The notes: a model not told the origin generated them from the letters alone. A stretch of 42,861 nucleotides of DNA from an uncultured Eggerthella sp. (GCA_905203045.1 CAJKUH010000019.1:1-42861), one strand, 5' to 3'. Positions 15,813 through 23,909 are shown, counted from the stretch's first letter. Program-made: numbers and translations.

Positions 15813-17093
15813 CTAGGCCCTGTCGCCGCGAAGCAGGGCATCAACCAGTTCGTTGTCTTCCTTGCTGGGGGAGCCTAGGGGCAATCCGCATGCCTCGAAG
15901 AAGTGGCTGCCGGCAAATTGGCGGGCGCGGAAGGACCCATGAACGCCATCGTCTAGGTAGCGCACGCGGCTCTTGCAGTCGGTGGTGCCGCAGAACAGCA
16001 GGCCGTGCTTGCTGATATAGCGGGCGTAGGTTTCCGCTTCCGACCACAGCATGACGCCTGCCATGTTCTCAAGCTCGTAGGCAACAGCGTAGTCGGTCCA
16101 GCTGATGGCGCGCTCGCGCACGTAGCGGTCGAGCAGTGATGCTAAGCGGGTGACGCGGCGCAGCGTTTCGGTGGCGCCGATGAAACGGGCATGGGCGGGC
16201 ACTTCGATTCCAAGGCCTTGCAACTGGCTTCGTGCTTGCTCCTGCTGGGCGGCATTGAGCATCACGCCGGGAACGGTGAGCTTCATCGACTCGTCGGGGA
16301 ACAGCTCTATCGCCGAGTGGATGGAGCTGCCGGGGATGTCCTTGGAAGTGCGGAATATCAGCGAGTCGTGGGCGTGCTGCACATGGCAGCTCATGCTTTG
16401 CTGTGCGAAGGCATTGCGCATGGCAACCACATGGCTTTCCTGAGCGGCTCTAGAAGGCGTGTCGGCTGCGTGACGACCCATTCGGTACAAGTACAGGCTG
16501 AAAAGCGGTAGCGCTGTTTCTGAGGCGTTGCAGTTACGGTTTGTGCAAGGGGTGTCGGCGGGGTACCACACGGTGCGCTGGCAGTAATCGCGAATCTCCT
16601 GGGCGCGCTTTGTTGCCTTGCTGTACAGCTCCACCAAAGCCGAGCCCAAGGCGGGGCCGGAAGTGGACCCTTCGCGGATTTCCACGATGCCGTCGGCGAC
16701 GTAGGGCGGGAAGTCGCCTTCGTGCACCTGCACCACCACCACGCCTTGAGCGGGGTTGGCGGGGTCGGAAAGGAAGCGGGTGTCGAAGCGCGGGGTGGGG
16801 AACACATGGTGGCGGCACAGCTCGCCGAATATCTGCGAGAAGTCGGCCGAGGGTTTCGGGATGGGGCATACCGCCTTGTCGTCGTCGGCGATGCCGATTA
16901 TCAGCCAACCGCCGTGCGAGTTCGCAAACGATGCGATGATCTTGGGCACTTTAACGCGCACGTTTTCGTTCCAAGTGCGCTTGAATTCCAGCGCGAAGCC
17001 TTCTTCCAGGTCTTTCAGCTGGGCAAGGTCGGCGTACGTTACCTCATCAAGCTCTTTCGGCTGCCCCTGCGCATTGCGAAACGGACTGTACAT
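15813..17093 (-). CDS. Schlafen/AlbA_2-domain putative DNA- or RNA-binding protein
   Basis: A 426-residue cytoplasmic protein. Residues 27-160 show the AlbA_2 (Schlafen AAA_4-like) fold: LEEGFALEFKRTW, then VPKIIASFANSHGGWLIIGI with a DD following, and later PPYVADGIVEIREGSTS. That order of E-FK, A-FAN-GG-L-IG and Y-R-G is typical of the family. The rest has no motif I recognise. Bacterial members are widespread, mostly of unknown role, and some sit beside defence or regulatory genes. The ATG at 17093 follows GGGGACC. The gene lies alone between the rlmKL terminator and a phosphatase gene pair on the same strand. Confidence 0.75.
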   Translation of the reverse strand: MYSPFRNAQGQPKELDEVTYADLAQLKDLEEGFALEFKRTWNENVRVKVPKIIASFANSHGGWLIIGIADDDKAVCPIPKPSADFSQIFGELCRHHVFPTPRFDTRFLSDPANPAQGVVVVQVHEGDFPPYVADGIVEIREGSTSGPALGSALVELYSKATKRAQEIRDYCQRTVWYPADTPCTNRNCNASETALPLFSLYLYRMGRHAADTPSRAAQESHVVAMRNAFAQQSMSCHVQHAHDSLIFRTSKDIPGSSIHSAIELFPDESMKLTVPGVMLNAAQQEQARSQLQGLGIEVPAHARFIGATETLRRVTRLASLLDRYVRERAISWTDYAVAYELENMAGVMLWSEAETYARYISKHGLLFCGTTDCKSRVRYLDDGVHGSFRARQFAGSHFFEACGLPLGSPSKEDNELVDALLRGDRA

Positions 17094-17335
17094 GATGGTC
17101 CCCTATCCCTCATGGGAACATCATAGCGTGTTCTAGGGGGTTTGCCGTAGTCATGGCTAGGGGCCGTACGACCCTAGCCGTCTTCCGTGCGCCTGATGCC
17201 CAGGGCAGATGCCTCTTCAGGGCGCGCTTTGCTGCCCTGCTACGAAGATGGGCTTTGCAGACTTGCAGCACTGTGCTGCTTTGCGTATGAGTGCGAAGCG
17301 CCCTTTCGGGTGCTGGCGGAAGTGGTGTTCGGGGG

Positions 17336-17581
17336 TTATTCGAAGACGCCCGTCTCGGGCTCATCGGAGCCGGCGCTTTCCGCTTTATGCTTCTCTGCGC
17401 GGCGCTTGGCGGCGTATTCTTCTTCGATCTGCTTGGCGAACTCGTCCATCTTCGCCTCGCCCTCGCTTTTGATGCCGAACAGCGTGCGCCCGCTGGAAAC
17501 ACGCGGCTTCACATTGTCGGAAAGCTCGGTGGCAAGGGCCTGCTGGATGCGCTCCCAGCGCTTTTGGAATTCGTTGTCCAT
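17336..17581 (-). CDS. Small charged protein, unknown function
   Basis: An 81-residue, helical, highly charged protein (MDNEFQKRWERIQQALATEL at the start, EEEYAAKRRAEKHKAE near the end). It has no membrane segment and no known motif. The ATG at 17581 is preceded by GGGGGCGC and sits three bases after a TAG that would end the phosphatase gene if one G were removed from the G5 run at 17591-17595. It overlaps the over-long C-terminal frame of the phosphatase. Its protein-like composition suggests it, not the phosphatase tail, is the real product of this stretch. Function unknown. Confidence 0.6.
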   Translation of the reverse strand: MDNEFQKRWERIQQALATELSDNVKPRVSSGRTLFGIKSEGEAKMDEFAKQIEEEYAAKRRAEKHKAESAGSDEPETGVFE

Positions 17582-18050
17582 GGTCTAGCGCCCCCAAGGT
17601 ACGCTTCAGGTGCTCGAGCAAGGCAAGGCAGCCCGCATCGACGTCGTCGTACGTTGCCTGGAAGTCGCCGGTGTACCAAGGGTCCGCCACGTCGCGCGAT
17701 TCGCCCACCCAGTCCATCAGAAGGCTCAGCTTGCCGGCGGGGTCGTCGCGGTACAGCTGGCGCATGTCGCGCAGGTTGTAGCGGTCCATGCCGATAAGGT
17801 AGTCGAAACGGTCGTAGTCTGCCTTGGTGGCCAGCCGTGCTGCGCGGGGCTCGTAGGGAATGTGGTAGCGGTCCAGCATTTCCTTGGTGCCGTAGTGGGT
17901 GTCGCTGCCGATTTCATCGCGGTGCATGGCTGCTGATTCCACGTACACGGCATCATCGAGTCCCGCTTGGCGCAGGTGTTCTTTCATGACGAATTCCGCC
18001 ATAGGCGAGCGGCAGATATTGCCGTGACATACGAACAGGATGTTGATCAT
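17385..18050 (-). CDS. Low-molecular-weight protein tyrosine phosphatase, C-terminal tail probably frameshifted
   Basis: A cytoplasmic phosphatase of the arsenate-reductase-like LMW fold. The P-loop VCHGNICRSP gives nucleophile Cys8 and Arg14, and the general-acid loop is DPWYTGDF. The family is normally 140-165 residues, but this frame runs to 221. After about residue 153 the sequence turns into Arg/Pro/Ala-rich, unlikely protein (HPAGPCHRAFRQCEAACFQR). Removing one G from the G5 run at 17591-17595 would end the protein at a TAG at 17585-17587 as a 154-residue enzyme, directly before the 81-residue gene. So a one-base insertion, real or a sequencing error, probably extends this frame. The start ATG follows AAGGA. 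Confidence 0.88.
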   Translation of the reverse strand: MINILFVCHGNICRSPMAEFVMKEHLRQAGLDDAVYVESAAMHRDEIGSDTHYGTKEMLDRYHIPYEPRAARLATKADYDRFDYLIGMDRYNLRDMRQLYRDDPAGKLSLLMDWVGESRDVADPWYTGDFQATYDDVDAGCLALLEHLKRTLGALDHGQRIPKALGAHPAGPCHRAFRQCEAACFQRAHAVRHQKRGRGEDGRVRQADRRRIRRQAPRREA

Positions 18051-18094
18051 AAGCGTCCTTCAGGCCGTGGTTCTTTTCGTGCATTATCATGGGG

Positions 18095-18132
18095 CAAAAA
18101 TACCCGCCGTTCATCAGAAAACGGCGGGTATT
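18095..18132 (-). terminator. Terminator of membrane coiled-coil gene
   Basis: Arms AATACCCGCCGTT (18099-18111) and AACGGCGGGTATT (18120-18132) are perfect over 13 bases. On the minus strand the stem is followed by a run of T. It lies just after the gene ending at 18189. Confidence 0.75.
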
Positions 18133-18188
18133 CATCATTTTGCCGCTAAGAAGCATGCTCGTTTGCCGGCGAAAGGTCTGCAAGCGGT

Positions 18189-18881
18189 CTATCCGCACAC
18201 CTTGCAGCACCTGCTCTTTCCGCTTGCGGCGATGGAACCGCTATGGATGTTGGACGAACGCTTGAGGGTAGGGCAGTTGGAAGTGGTGTGGTAAACGCTT
18301 CCACCGGAAACCCAGTAAACCGTTTGCCCCGTTGTCACGCTCTTGCTTTCCTGTTCAACCCTGCGCTTTTCTTGCTCTTGGGTTGCGTGTTCGTCGGCAA
18401 GCTTCTTTGTGTCTACTTGCTCCTGCAGGGAATCTCTGTCTGCTTGCAGGGAGTCAAGTTGAGAATGAAGGTCTTCAAGTTTCGCTTTTTCGTCATCGAT
18501 GGTGGCTTGTTGGTCTTGGTAGTTGCCAATCTCCTCTTTTAGCGAATCTCTTTCTTTTTGAATCTCCGAATACTTATCTTTCCACAGACTTTTTTCTGAT
18601 TGCAATGAGGTCGCAGTTGATTTATACGAACTGAGTTCGTTTTTCTGTTTATCAAGTTCAGAATTCAAGCTGCAATAAGAGCTGTATCCGATTCCGATAG
18701 ATAGGGCAAGGAGGGCTGAAAGTGCTGCTATTGCAAATGAAGGTCCTTTGTTGTTCCTGATCCATTGACGAAAGCGAGAGAGTTTCGAGCTCTTTTCTGC
18801 ATCGGAATCTGAATCTCCGGCGCTTGAGTTTTCTATTTCGCTTTGTTCCTCTGTAGGTTCTGTTTTCTTGTCGTTTTCCAT
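18189..18881 (-). CDS. Membrane-anchored coiled-coil protein with C-terminal Cys motif
   Basis: A 230-residue protein starting at the ATG at 18881, behind GGGAGGCAA; an upstream in-frame ATG at 18935 is less likely. It has an acidic cytoplasmic N-terminus (1-45), one membrane segment at about 48-66 (FAIAALSALLALSIGIGYSS) and a long coiled coil at about 71-180 (repeats of LQSEK, LKEEIGNY, LEDLHSQLDSLQADRDSLQE). The compact C-terminal motif VYWVSGGSVYHTTSNCPTLK ends in CCKVCG (Cys203, 225, 226, 229). That tail resembles a small domain found at the end of many Gram-positive surface proteins, where it may bind metal. The topology suggests the coil and Cys domain lie outside the cell. Function unknown. 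Confidence 0.75.
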   Translation of the reverse strand: MENDKKTEPTEEQSEIENSSAGDSDSDAEKSSKLSRFRQWIRNNKGPSFAIAALSALLALSIGIGYSSYCSLNSELDKQKNELSSYKSTATSLQSEKSLWKDKYSEIQKERDSLKEEIGNYQDQQATIDDEKAKLEDLHSQLDSLQADRDSLQEQVDTKKLADEHATQEQEKRRVEQESKSVTTGQTVYWVSGGSVYHTTSNCPTLKRSSNIHSGSIAASGKSRCCKVCG

Positions 18882-18962
18882 TTGCCTCCCTGTCTTTTTA
18901 CGAAGCTCGATTTGCTCAGAGGGGTGCGTGTTCAATTAACTCAAATAAGTGATTTTTGGCAG

Positions 18963-19877
18963 TTAAAAGCTCCACGAGAATGTGATGAAGCCGTTTTTGG
19001 TAACCAGGTCAGCAAGAGCGAGCGTGGTGCCTTTGTTTTTGTCACAGAACAGGTAGATTGAGTGCTCACCAAGTGGGTATAGGCCGGTGTCAGTTTTGCC
19101 GTATTTTGTGTTGGCGCTGATGATTTTCACCTCTGTGTTAACAAGGGCTTTTTGCAGATTGCCATTTTTGTCCTGTACCTCGATGACTGTGGTGGGGATG
19201 TTCGTCAGTTCGCAGGAATAGTGACACCATTTGTCGCCCATCTGAAATCCAAGGATAAGAGGGCTGTCCGTTGTTTCTCCTTCGTCGAAGCAAACGTTGT
19301 AGGGGTAACTCGAATCCCGCTTGGTGAGAGGAGTCATGATGAACCCGCTTTGGAGCTTGTTTTGATCAACAGAGTAAGGGTAATCCCCTTCATTAGTTTG
19401 CTTGCTGCGTGAGTCGCTTTTTAGGCTGTCGATAAACTGGCTGAAAGAGTCAATCTCGCTCTTTAATGACTCAAGGGCTTCGTTGAGTGCGTTTTTGTCT
19501 TCGCTTGTCGCAATGCTCTTTGCTTTTTCAAGGGCATTGTTAAAAGCGGTTAGGGAATCGGTGCCGTAGAATTCCGCGAAGCTTCCGTTGGCTAGGGTGG
19601 TTGCCTTTTCAATTTGATCGTTCAGGTCTTTCTGCAACAAGCCAACGTAGGTCTTTTGCGCATCTTCGAGGGTAGGGTAATTTGCCACTTTTCCCTTCTC
19701 CTCGTCTGAAAGTGAGTCGTATTTTTCTTGCGCTTCGTCGATTGCCTGTTGAGAATCGAGGGTAACTTCACCTATTTCATCAATTGTTTTTTCGGTTTGT
19801 TGAGCTTGGCTTGTGCATCCGACCAATGAGAGCGATAGCGCAAGCATTGCTGTAATCAATACGATGAGCTTTTTCAT
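18963..19877 (-). CDS. Secreted lipoprotein, unknown function
   Basis: A 304-residue predicted lipoprotein. The start ATG at 19877 follows TAAGGAG at good spacing; the frame is open upstream to 19961 but that extension is not protein-like. The signal is MKKLIVLITAMLALSLSLVGC, with Cys21 as the lipidation site in the lipobox LVGC. Residues 30-75 include AQEKYDSLSDEEKGKVANYP, a helical repeat motif seen in Gram-positive surface proteins. A further helical part follows, then a C-terminal region that looks beta-rich (GFQMGDKWCHYSCELTNIP). It lies in a minus-strand row with the coiled-coil and zinc-ribbon genes, all of them cell-surface or membrane proteins. Confidence 0.75.
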   Translation of the reverse strand: MKKLIVLITAMLALSLSLVGCTSQAQQTEKTIDEIGEVTLDSQQAIDEAQEKYDSLSDEEKGKVANYPTLEDAQKTYVGLLQKDLNDQIEKATTLANGSFAEFYGTDSLTAFNNALEKAKSIATSEDKNALNEALESLKSEIDSFSQFIDSLKSDSRSKQTNEGDYPYSVDQNKLQSGFIMTPLTKRDSSYPYNVCFDEGETTDSPLILGFQMGDKWCHYSCELTNIPTTVIEVQDKNGNLQKALVNTEVKIISANTKYGKTDTGLYPLGEHSIYLFCDKNKGTTLALADLVTKNGFITFSWSF

Positions 19878-19966
19878 ACGAATACTCCTTACTAATTTGT
19901 CTGGTCTTGGTGCGAATTGAAAAGGCCTGATTGTGTGCTGCTTCGCAAGTGAAACTGGCAAGCTTT

Positions 19967-20668
19967 TTATTCCTGCGGGATTCGAGCGCTGATTGACCAG
20001 CCCTTTTGGTTGCTCAGCATGTATGTGATTCCGTTTTTAGAGGCTTGCCCGATTCCCTTTGACCCGGAGATCGTTTTGAAGTTATTGATTACCTCGTTGC
20101 CAACCGCATGTGCTTCATCTTGGGTAAGGGATGGGTCGCATGCTTGGATTGCTGCGTACATAGTTTCGGCGGCATAGTCGCTTGAATTATTCGAATTTGC
20201 AAACGCAAACATTACCTGCCAATACCGGTTTTCCGAGCCGCTCATTGCCAATGAGATAAGGGAATCTTTAGAACCTGCTTCGACAAAACCTGCGGCGGCA
20301 ACCTTTTGGGTTCCGGACTTAATATCGAGAGACATCGTTACGCCGTTGTTCATCGTGCCGCTTTCAGCTTTAAGCGAGCATCCGGAAATGGAGGAGTAAG
20401 CATTGCTTATTCGCTTTACAAAATCGCCGGCAGGAATCGAGAACGTTTTTCCGTCGACAAAGGACTCTATATCCTTTGTGCTGCTGCCAAGGTCAGCTCC
20501 GCAAACCTGACAAGTTTGTTTTCCTGATTCGGTGCCCTTTACGTAGTCGACAGAAGTCCTTTCGAACTCTCCGGGCGTATGGGGAAGAACGCTGCCTTGC
20601 GTCTTGCCGCATACGCTGCAATGCCTTGCTTGGGTACAGGTTGCTTCAATCCAATCGTGAGGTGCTTT
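19967..20668 (-). pseudogene. C-terminal part of frameshifted zinc-ribbon repeat protein
   Basis: About 233 codons that continue the protein begun at 21519, in another frame. It opens with KAPHDWIEATCTQARHCSVC, the next unit of the repeat found in the N-terminal part. HTPGEFERTSVDYVKG and a further CQVCGADL follow, then a domain of about 170 residues with no motif I know (FSIPAGDFVKRISNAYSSIS, then MSGSENRYWQVMFAFANSNN). Adding one A to the A4 run (T4 on the plus strand, 20666-20669) fuses the two parts into one protein of about 517 residues with unbroken repeats. The frame shown upstream of 20668 is not protein-like. Confidence 0.7.
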
Positions 20669-21519
20669 TCGCCTTCCTCGAGCCCGCAAACAGTGCAGTG
20701 CTTTGCTTGGGTGCAAGTTGCGTCTATCCAAGAGTGGGGAAGAGGATCGCCGACCTCTTTTTCGCAACGAGAGCAATGCTCCGCTTGTTTGCAGGTTGCC
20801 TTGATCCAGCTATGGTTGTCGGGATTAATCTCGCCCCATGTTTTTCCGCAGTCGTAGCAGCGTTCGGGGGTTGTGCAGGTCGCATCGGCGCAGTTGTTAT
20901 GGGGACAGGGCTGGAAAACGAAAAGGATTGCCAGCAGTGCAGTTGCGGCGGCACCCGCTTTTCCGAACCATGGTTTCTTGTAAATCTTGTTCTTCAAGGT
21001 GGTTCTGTACTCGGAGCCACGAAAAGTAAATATGGTTGTGAGTATGACGAAGGGAATAGATGCCACTACTGCGGCAACGAATAGATTTGTGGCTTGGTTT
21101 ATCGTGAAATTATTGATAAAGGAGCCTGGGGCTTTTGCTACTTCAAGAACCACGATCAGAACAAAAAGCAAAGCTAAAATAGCCAGGTATTTTGCAACTG
21201 CTAGAAAAAAGAACTTGGCATTTTCTTTAATTTTATTTTTCCGATTTTCTTTTTGTCCCGTTTCGTCTTTTTTATGGAAGCGGGGTGGCGTTGATTCGTT
21301 GCTGTTTTCTCGGCTGGGATGGGGACTGTCGTTGTTCTCGTCAGTGGTAGTGTCTTGGTTTTTCCTTGAGCGTAATTCTTCAACGACGGAAATCGAGATG
21401 TTGCTAGTCTCCCCATTTTCTTGATGCGTGCTGTCTTTATTGGCGGATACAGGGCTGCCGCATTTTTTGCAGTATTTTAGCCCGGCTTCAATGTTCGAAC
21501 CGCAATATTCGCATTTCAT
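20539..21519 (-). pseudogene. N-terminal part of frameshifted zinc-ribbon repeat membrane protein
   Basis: The start MKCEYCGSNIEAGLKYCKKC at 21519 is a zinc ribbon (Cys3, 6, 17, 20), as in many proteins that open with a zinc_ribbon_2 domain. A polar linker of about 80 residues follows, with membrane segments at about 103-126, 145-166 and 188-203. Tandem units of about 26 residues come next: CADATCTTPERCYDCGK, HSWIKATCKQAEHCSRC, HSWIDATCTQAKHCTVC. The repeat (H-x-W-x-x-ATC, then HC-x-x-C) probably binds metal outside the membrane. After GLEEGE (about residue 284) the frame leaves the repeat, and the next unit is found one frame over. Type set as pseudogene because of that break; a sequencing error is equally possible. 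Confidence 0.72.
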
Positions 21520-21863
21520 TTTCGGCTCTCTTTCGTGCGCAGCTGATAGCAAGCTGTGAAAGGAGCCCGGTGCGTGAATCGGTTTTGGTGTGGAAGGCAT
21601 CCACCACAGCACCACACCGCAAGGCTCCACGAAAAAGAGCGTGAGCAACCTTGAAAGGCAGATGCCTTCCATCTCAGTTGCTCATTGAGCTATTCGGTTG
21701 TGGAGCATTGCTTTCCATGAAAGCTTTGCGGTGTGGTAATTGGAACTATAGCATAGGGACCATTGATAGCGCAGGGTTAAACGAGGTCAGCGGTTGTTTT
21801 CTCACTGAGTGTTGATGTCATGATGGCCGAGGTGCATCGCTTGCATAGCTCATACGCGTGCCC
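21520..21863. other. Structured leader with nested inverted repeats
   Basis: A gene-free stretch between ogt and the zinc-ribbon gene. Arms ACCACACCGCAA (21611-21622) and TTGCGGTGTGGT (21726-21737) enclose GCTCCAC (21624-21630) with GTGGAGC (21700-21706). These enclose TGAGCAAC (21642-21649) with GTTGCTCA (21677-21684), and inside that AAGGCA (21655-21660) with TGCCTT (21663-21668). A side hairpin, GCTTTC-cat-GAAAGC, lies at about 21709-21724. An alternative pairing, TGGAAGGCATC (21591-21601) with GATGCCTTCCA (21661-21671), would compete with the inner stem. It could be a structured RNA leader of the zinc-ribbon gene or a small inverted-repeat element. The rest shows nothing I recognise. Confidence 0.5.
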
Positions 21864-22397
21864 TTACAGCGCCGTTCCCTTTTTCGGGGCGAAGAACGTG
21901 CTAGTGTCGGTGCCTTCCAGTTCAAGGAGCTTGATTTTCTTGTCAACGCCTCCTGCGTATCCTGTCAGGCTGCCATTTGCTCCTACTACCCTATGACATG
22001 GAATGATAAGGGAAACCTCGTTGTGTCCCACGGCGCCGCCGACAGCCTGGGCTGACACGCTCTTCGCTCCCGTCTCTTTCGCTAAGCGCTGCGCAATTTC
22101 GCCGTAGGTCATTGTTTGCCCGTAGGGGATTTCCAGGAGCACCTTCCAAACCTTATGGCGAAACGACGACCCCGCTGGATGCAAAGGAGGGGAGAAACTT
22201 GGCTCGCGCCCCTTGAAATACTCGTCAAGCCAGCGTGCTGCTTCATCAAGGATGGCAGACGGCTCTTCATCGTATTCGGCGGGAAGGGTGTTGGCGAAGT
22301 ATTTCTGGCCTTCGAACCAAAGTCCGGCAAGGCCAACCTCATCGGCAGCTAGGAAGATATTGCCCAAGGGAGATTCGTACGTGCGGGTATGCATCAT
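21864..22397 (-). CDS. ogt: Methylated-DNA--protein-cysteine methyltransferase
   Basis: A suicide DNA repair protein of 177 residues that moves the alkyl group from O6-methylguanine (or O4-methylthymine) to its own cysteine. The active site IIPCHRVVG gives Cys134. Upstream are the DNA-binding helix region PYGQTMTYGEIAQRLAKE and the SVSAQAVGGAVGHN segment (usual form A-R-AVG-A---N), with Ser/Gln variation at the Arg-finger position. GYAGGVDKKIKLLELEG closes the fold. It starts 9 bases after the alkA-like gene on the same strand, behind AGGAGC, so the two probably form a repair operon. Confidence 0.93.
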   Translation of the reverse strand: MMHTRTYESPLGNIFLAADEVGLAGLWFEGQKYFANTLPAEYDEEPSAILDEAARWLDEYFKGREPSFSPPLHPAGSSFRHKVWKVLLEIPYGQTMTYGEIAQRLAKETGAKSVSAQAVGGAVGHNEVSLIIPCHRVVGANGSLTGYAGGVDKKIKLLELEGTDTSTFFAPKKGTAL

Positions 22398-22406
22398 GGC
22401 GTGCTC

Positions 22407-23099
22407 CTACCTCGAACCAGTGTCCGAGGGCTTTGTTTTATGTGCTTTGCCCCTCTTCGCCGCGGGCTTCTTCGGTGCGTAGTCGCGCATTCCGGGAACC
22501 TCGCCGCTGGCTACGGCCCACAGGTACAAGCTTGCCACACTGCAGTAGGGGCTGAACCTGCGGCGGCACTTCTCGAACAGCTTCCGGTCGATTTTGCGAT
22601 GGTGATACACCATGCGAAGCCCTCGTTGGATGGCCAAGTCGTCGTAACTGAAGATGTTCGGGCGCTGCATGCAGAAGAGCAATATCATTTCCGCCGTCCA
22701 GACGCCAATGCCCTTCAGGGCGCTGAGTTCCTTGATGGCTTCATCGTCGGGCATATTCCAGATGCCCTCCAGGTCGAATTCTCCCGAATGCACCTTGCCG
22801 GCGAAATCGGCGATATATTCCGCTTTACGAAACGTCATGCCGGCCGATTGAAGCTCTTCGATGCTTGTATTCAAGATAGTTTCAGCGTTTACCGTGCCTA
22901 GGGCGTCCTGCAAACGCTGCCAAACGGTTGCCTGCGCCTTCGTTGATATCTGCTGCCCGATGATGTGGTGAACCACTGAGGAAAACAAATCGGGGTCAAC
23001 CGCTCGCTCAACGTGCCCAACGGCATCGATAACCTCGCAAAGCCTCTGATCCTTTTCGCGCAGGTACGAGATTTCGGTGTCTCCGTATTCGAAGTACAT
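22407..23099 (-). CDS. DNA-3-methyladenine glycosylase, HhH-GPD family
   Basis: A base-excision repair glycosylase of 230 residues, AlkA-like but without the N-terminal AlkA domain. The start is the ATG at 23099 behind AAAGGAGG; the frame extends to 23174 without a better site. HHIIGQQISTKAQATVWQRL is the family's early helix, and ALKGIGVWTAEMILLF (from about residue 127) is the helix-hairpin-helix DNA-binding motif. FSYDDLAIQRG contains the catalytic Asp (about 154). The C-terminus is a basic tail (APKKPAAKRGKAHKTKP). It lies immediately upstream of ogt, which fits joint repair of alkylated DNA. Confidence 0.9.
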   Translation of the reverse strand: MYFEYGDTEISYLREKDQRLCEVIDAVGHVERAVDPDLFSSVVHHIIGQQISTKAQATVWQRLQDALGTVNAETILNTSIEELQSAGMTFRKAEYIADFAGKVHSGEFDLEGIWNMPDDEAIKELSALKGIGVWTAEMILLFCMQRPNIFSYDDLAIQRGLRMVYHHRKIDRKLFEKCRRRFSPYCSVASLYLWAVASGEVPGMRDYAPKKPAAKRGKAHKTKPSDTGSR

Positions 23100-23418
23100 A
23101 GGCCTCCTTTGCCACAGCGCTCTAAAGCAATGGTAAGCCAGATAGGGGATGGCCAGTATCGCAATAGGCTCCAAAACTGCAACGATGAAGCCAATTGGGA
23201 CATTTGGGCAAGCAGCCCACTTGGCCGAACGCTCGGTTTAGGCATACGCTGTCTTGATGCTTGTCTGCTTGGTTGGCACCTGGGCATTGCCAGGCACTGG
23301 GTCTGGGCAATTGGCGAGCAGGGGCGGGGCGCTTTACGTCGCTTTGAGCAGTTCGCTGCGATGCAAGTGGTGGCGTCTGAGTGCTTCCTGCTATCCTGCG
23401 GGAGAACGCGAGATCAAA

Positions 23419-23660
23419 GTGGCAAATTATGCGTGAAACGTATGCTCCTGAAGCAAATAATGGGTAAAAGAGCTCTTTCGTGGCAAGTTTTCCTCGATAC
23501 GTATGCTGAATCTCGCTTTTTCGTTTGATATGCATACGTTACGAGGGAAAGTTGCCAAATATCCTGCAATAAGAATACGTTTCGAGCGTTTTTTGCCATG
23601 AAGGGCGTTGATTTCGCATTTTTCCGGAAAAGAGAATACGTACGGGGCGTTTTTTGCCAC
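23419..23660. repeat. Cluster of five 27-base elements, TGGCAA-N12-ACGTAT
   Basis: Copies lie at 23419-23445 and 23480-23506 on the plus strand, and at 23532-23558, 23573-23599 and 23634-23660 on the minus strand. All share TGGCAA, exactly 12 bases, ACGTAT, then G or T and C. Within the 12 bases, position 7 is always C and position 10 always G. Spacers between copies differ in sequence and length (starts are 61, 52, 41 and 61 bases apart). This is not a CRISPR array: spacers are short and irregular, and orientation flips. It could be a set of regulator binding sites or a dispersed repeat family. Confidence 0.75.
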
Positions 23661-23880
23661 TTTTGCATTATCGACTCGCTCAAAAAGGCCATAGGCATGG
23701 GCAACGATAAACCGGACATATTTCTGCCCTATAGCCTGAATTTCCTGGGGTCGCACGATAAAAGTGGCTGCGGCTGCGAGATTGACCAGAATGGGCTTTC
23801 CGCATGCTTGCCAAGTTCGGGTGGCAAACATGCTTTCGAGCCATAACCATTCATTTCGCAAGGTGATTCATCCAAGACAT

Positions 23881-23909
23881 AAAAAAGACCCGCCATAAGG
23901 CGGGTCTTT
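23881..23909 (-). terminator. tRNA-Asn terminator
   Basis: Arms AAAGACCCGCC and GGCGGGTCTTT (11 bases, loop ATAA; 23884-23909) are followed by a T-run on the minus strand. It lies 8 bases after the tRNA CCA end. Confidence 0.85.

Noticed and set aside
15583..15816. Open frame of 77 codons after rlmKL
   Set aside because: It begins inside the terminator hairpin, is Arg/Gly/Ala-rich and has no ribosome site.
17130..17335. Possible small gene between the Schlafen gene and the 81-residue gene
   Set aside because: Frames here are short and composition is not protein-like; only weak hairpins such as GGCTAGGG/CCCTAGCC (17155-17179) were seen.
23419..23660. CRISPR array
   Set aside because: Units are imperfect and inverted relative to each other, spacers are short (14-34 bases) and uneven, and no cas gene is present.
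23013..23861. Open frames on both strands through the repeat cluster
   Set aside because: They overlap the glycosylase start or each other, lack ribosome sites, and the repeated elements flip orientation, so the peptide similarity follows from the DNA repeat.
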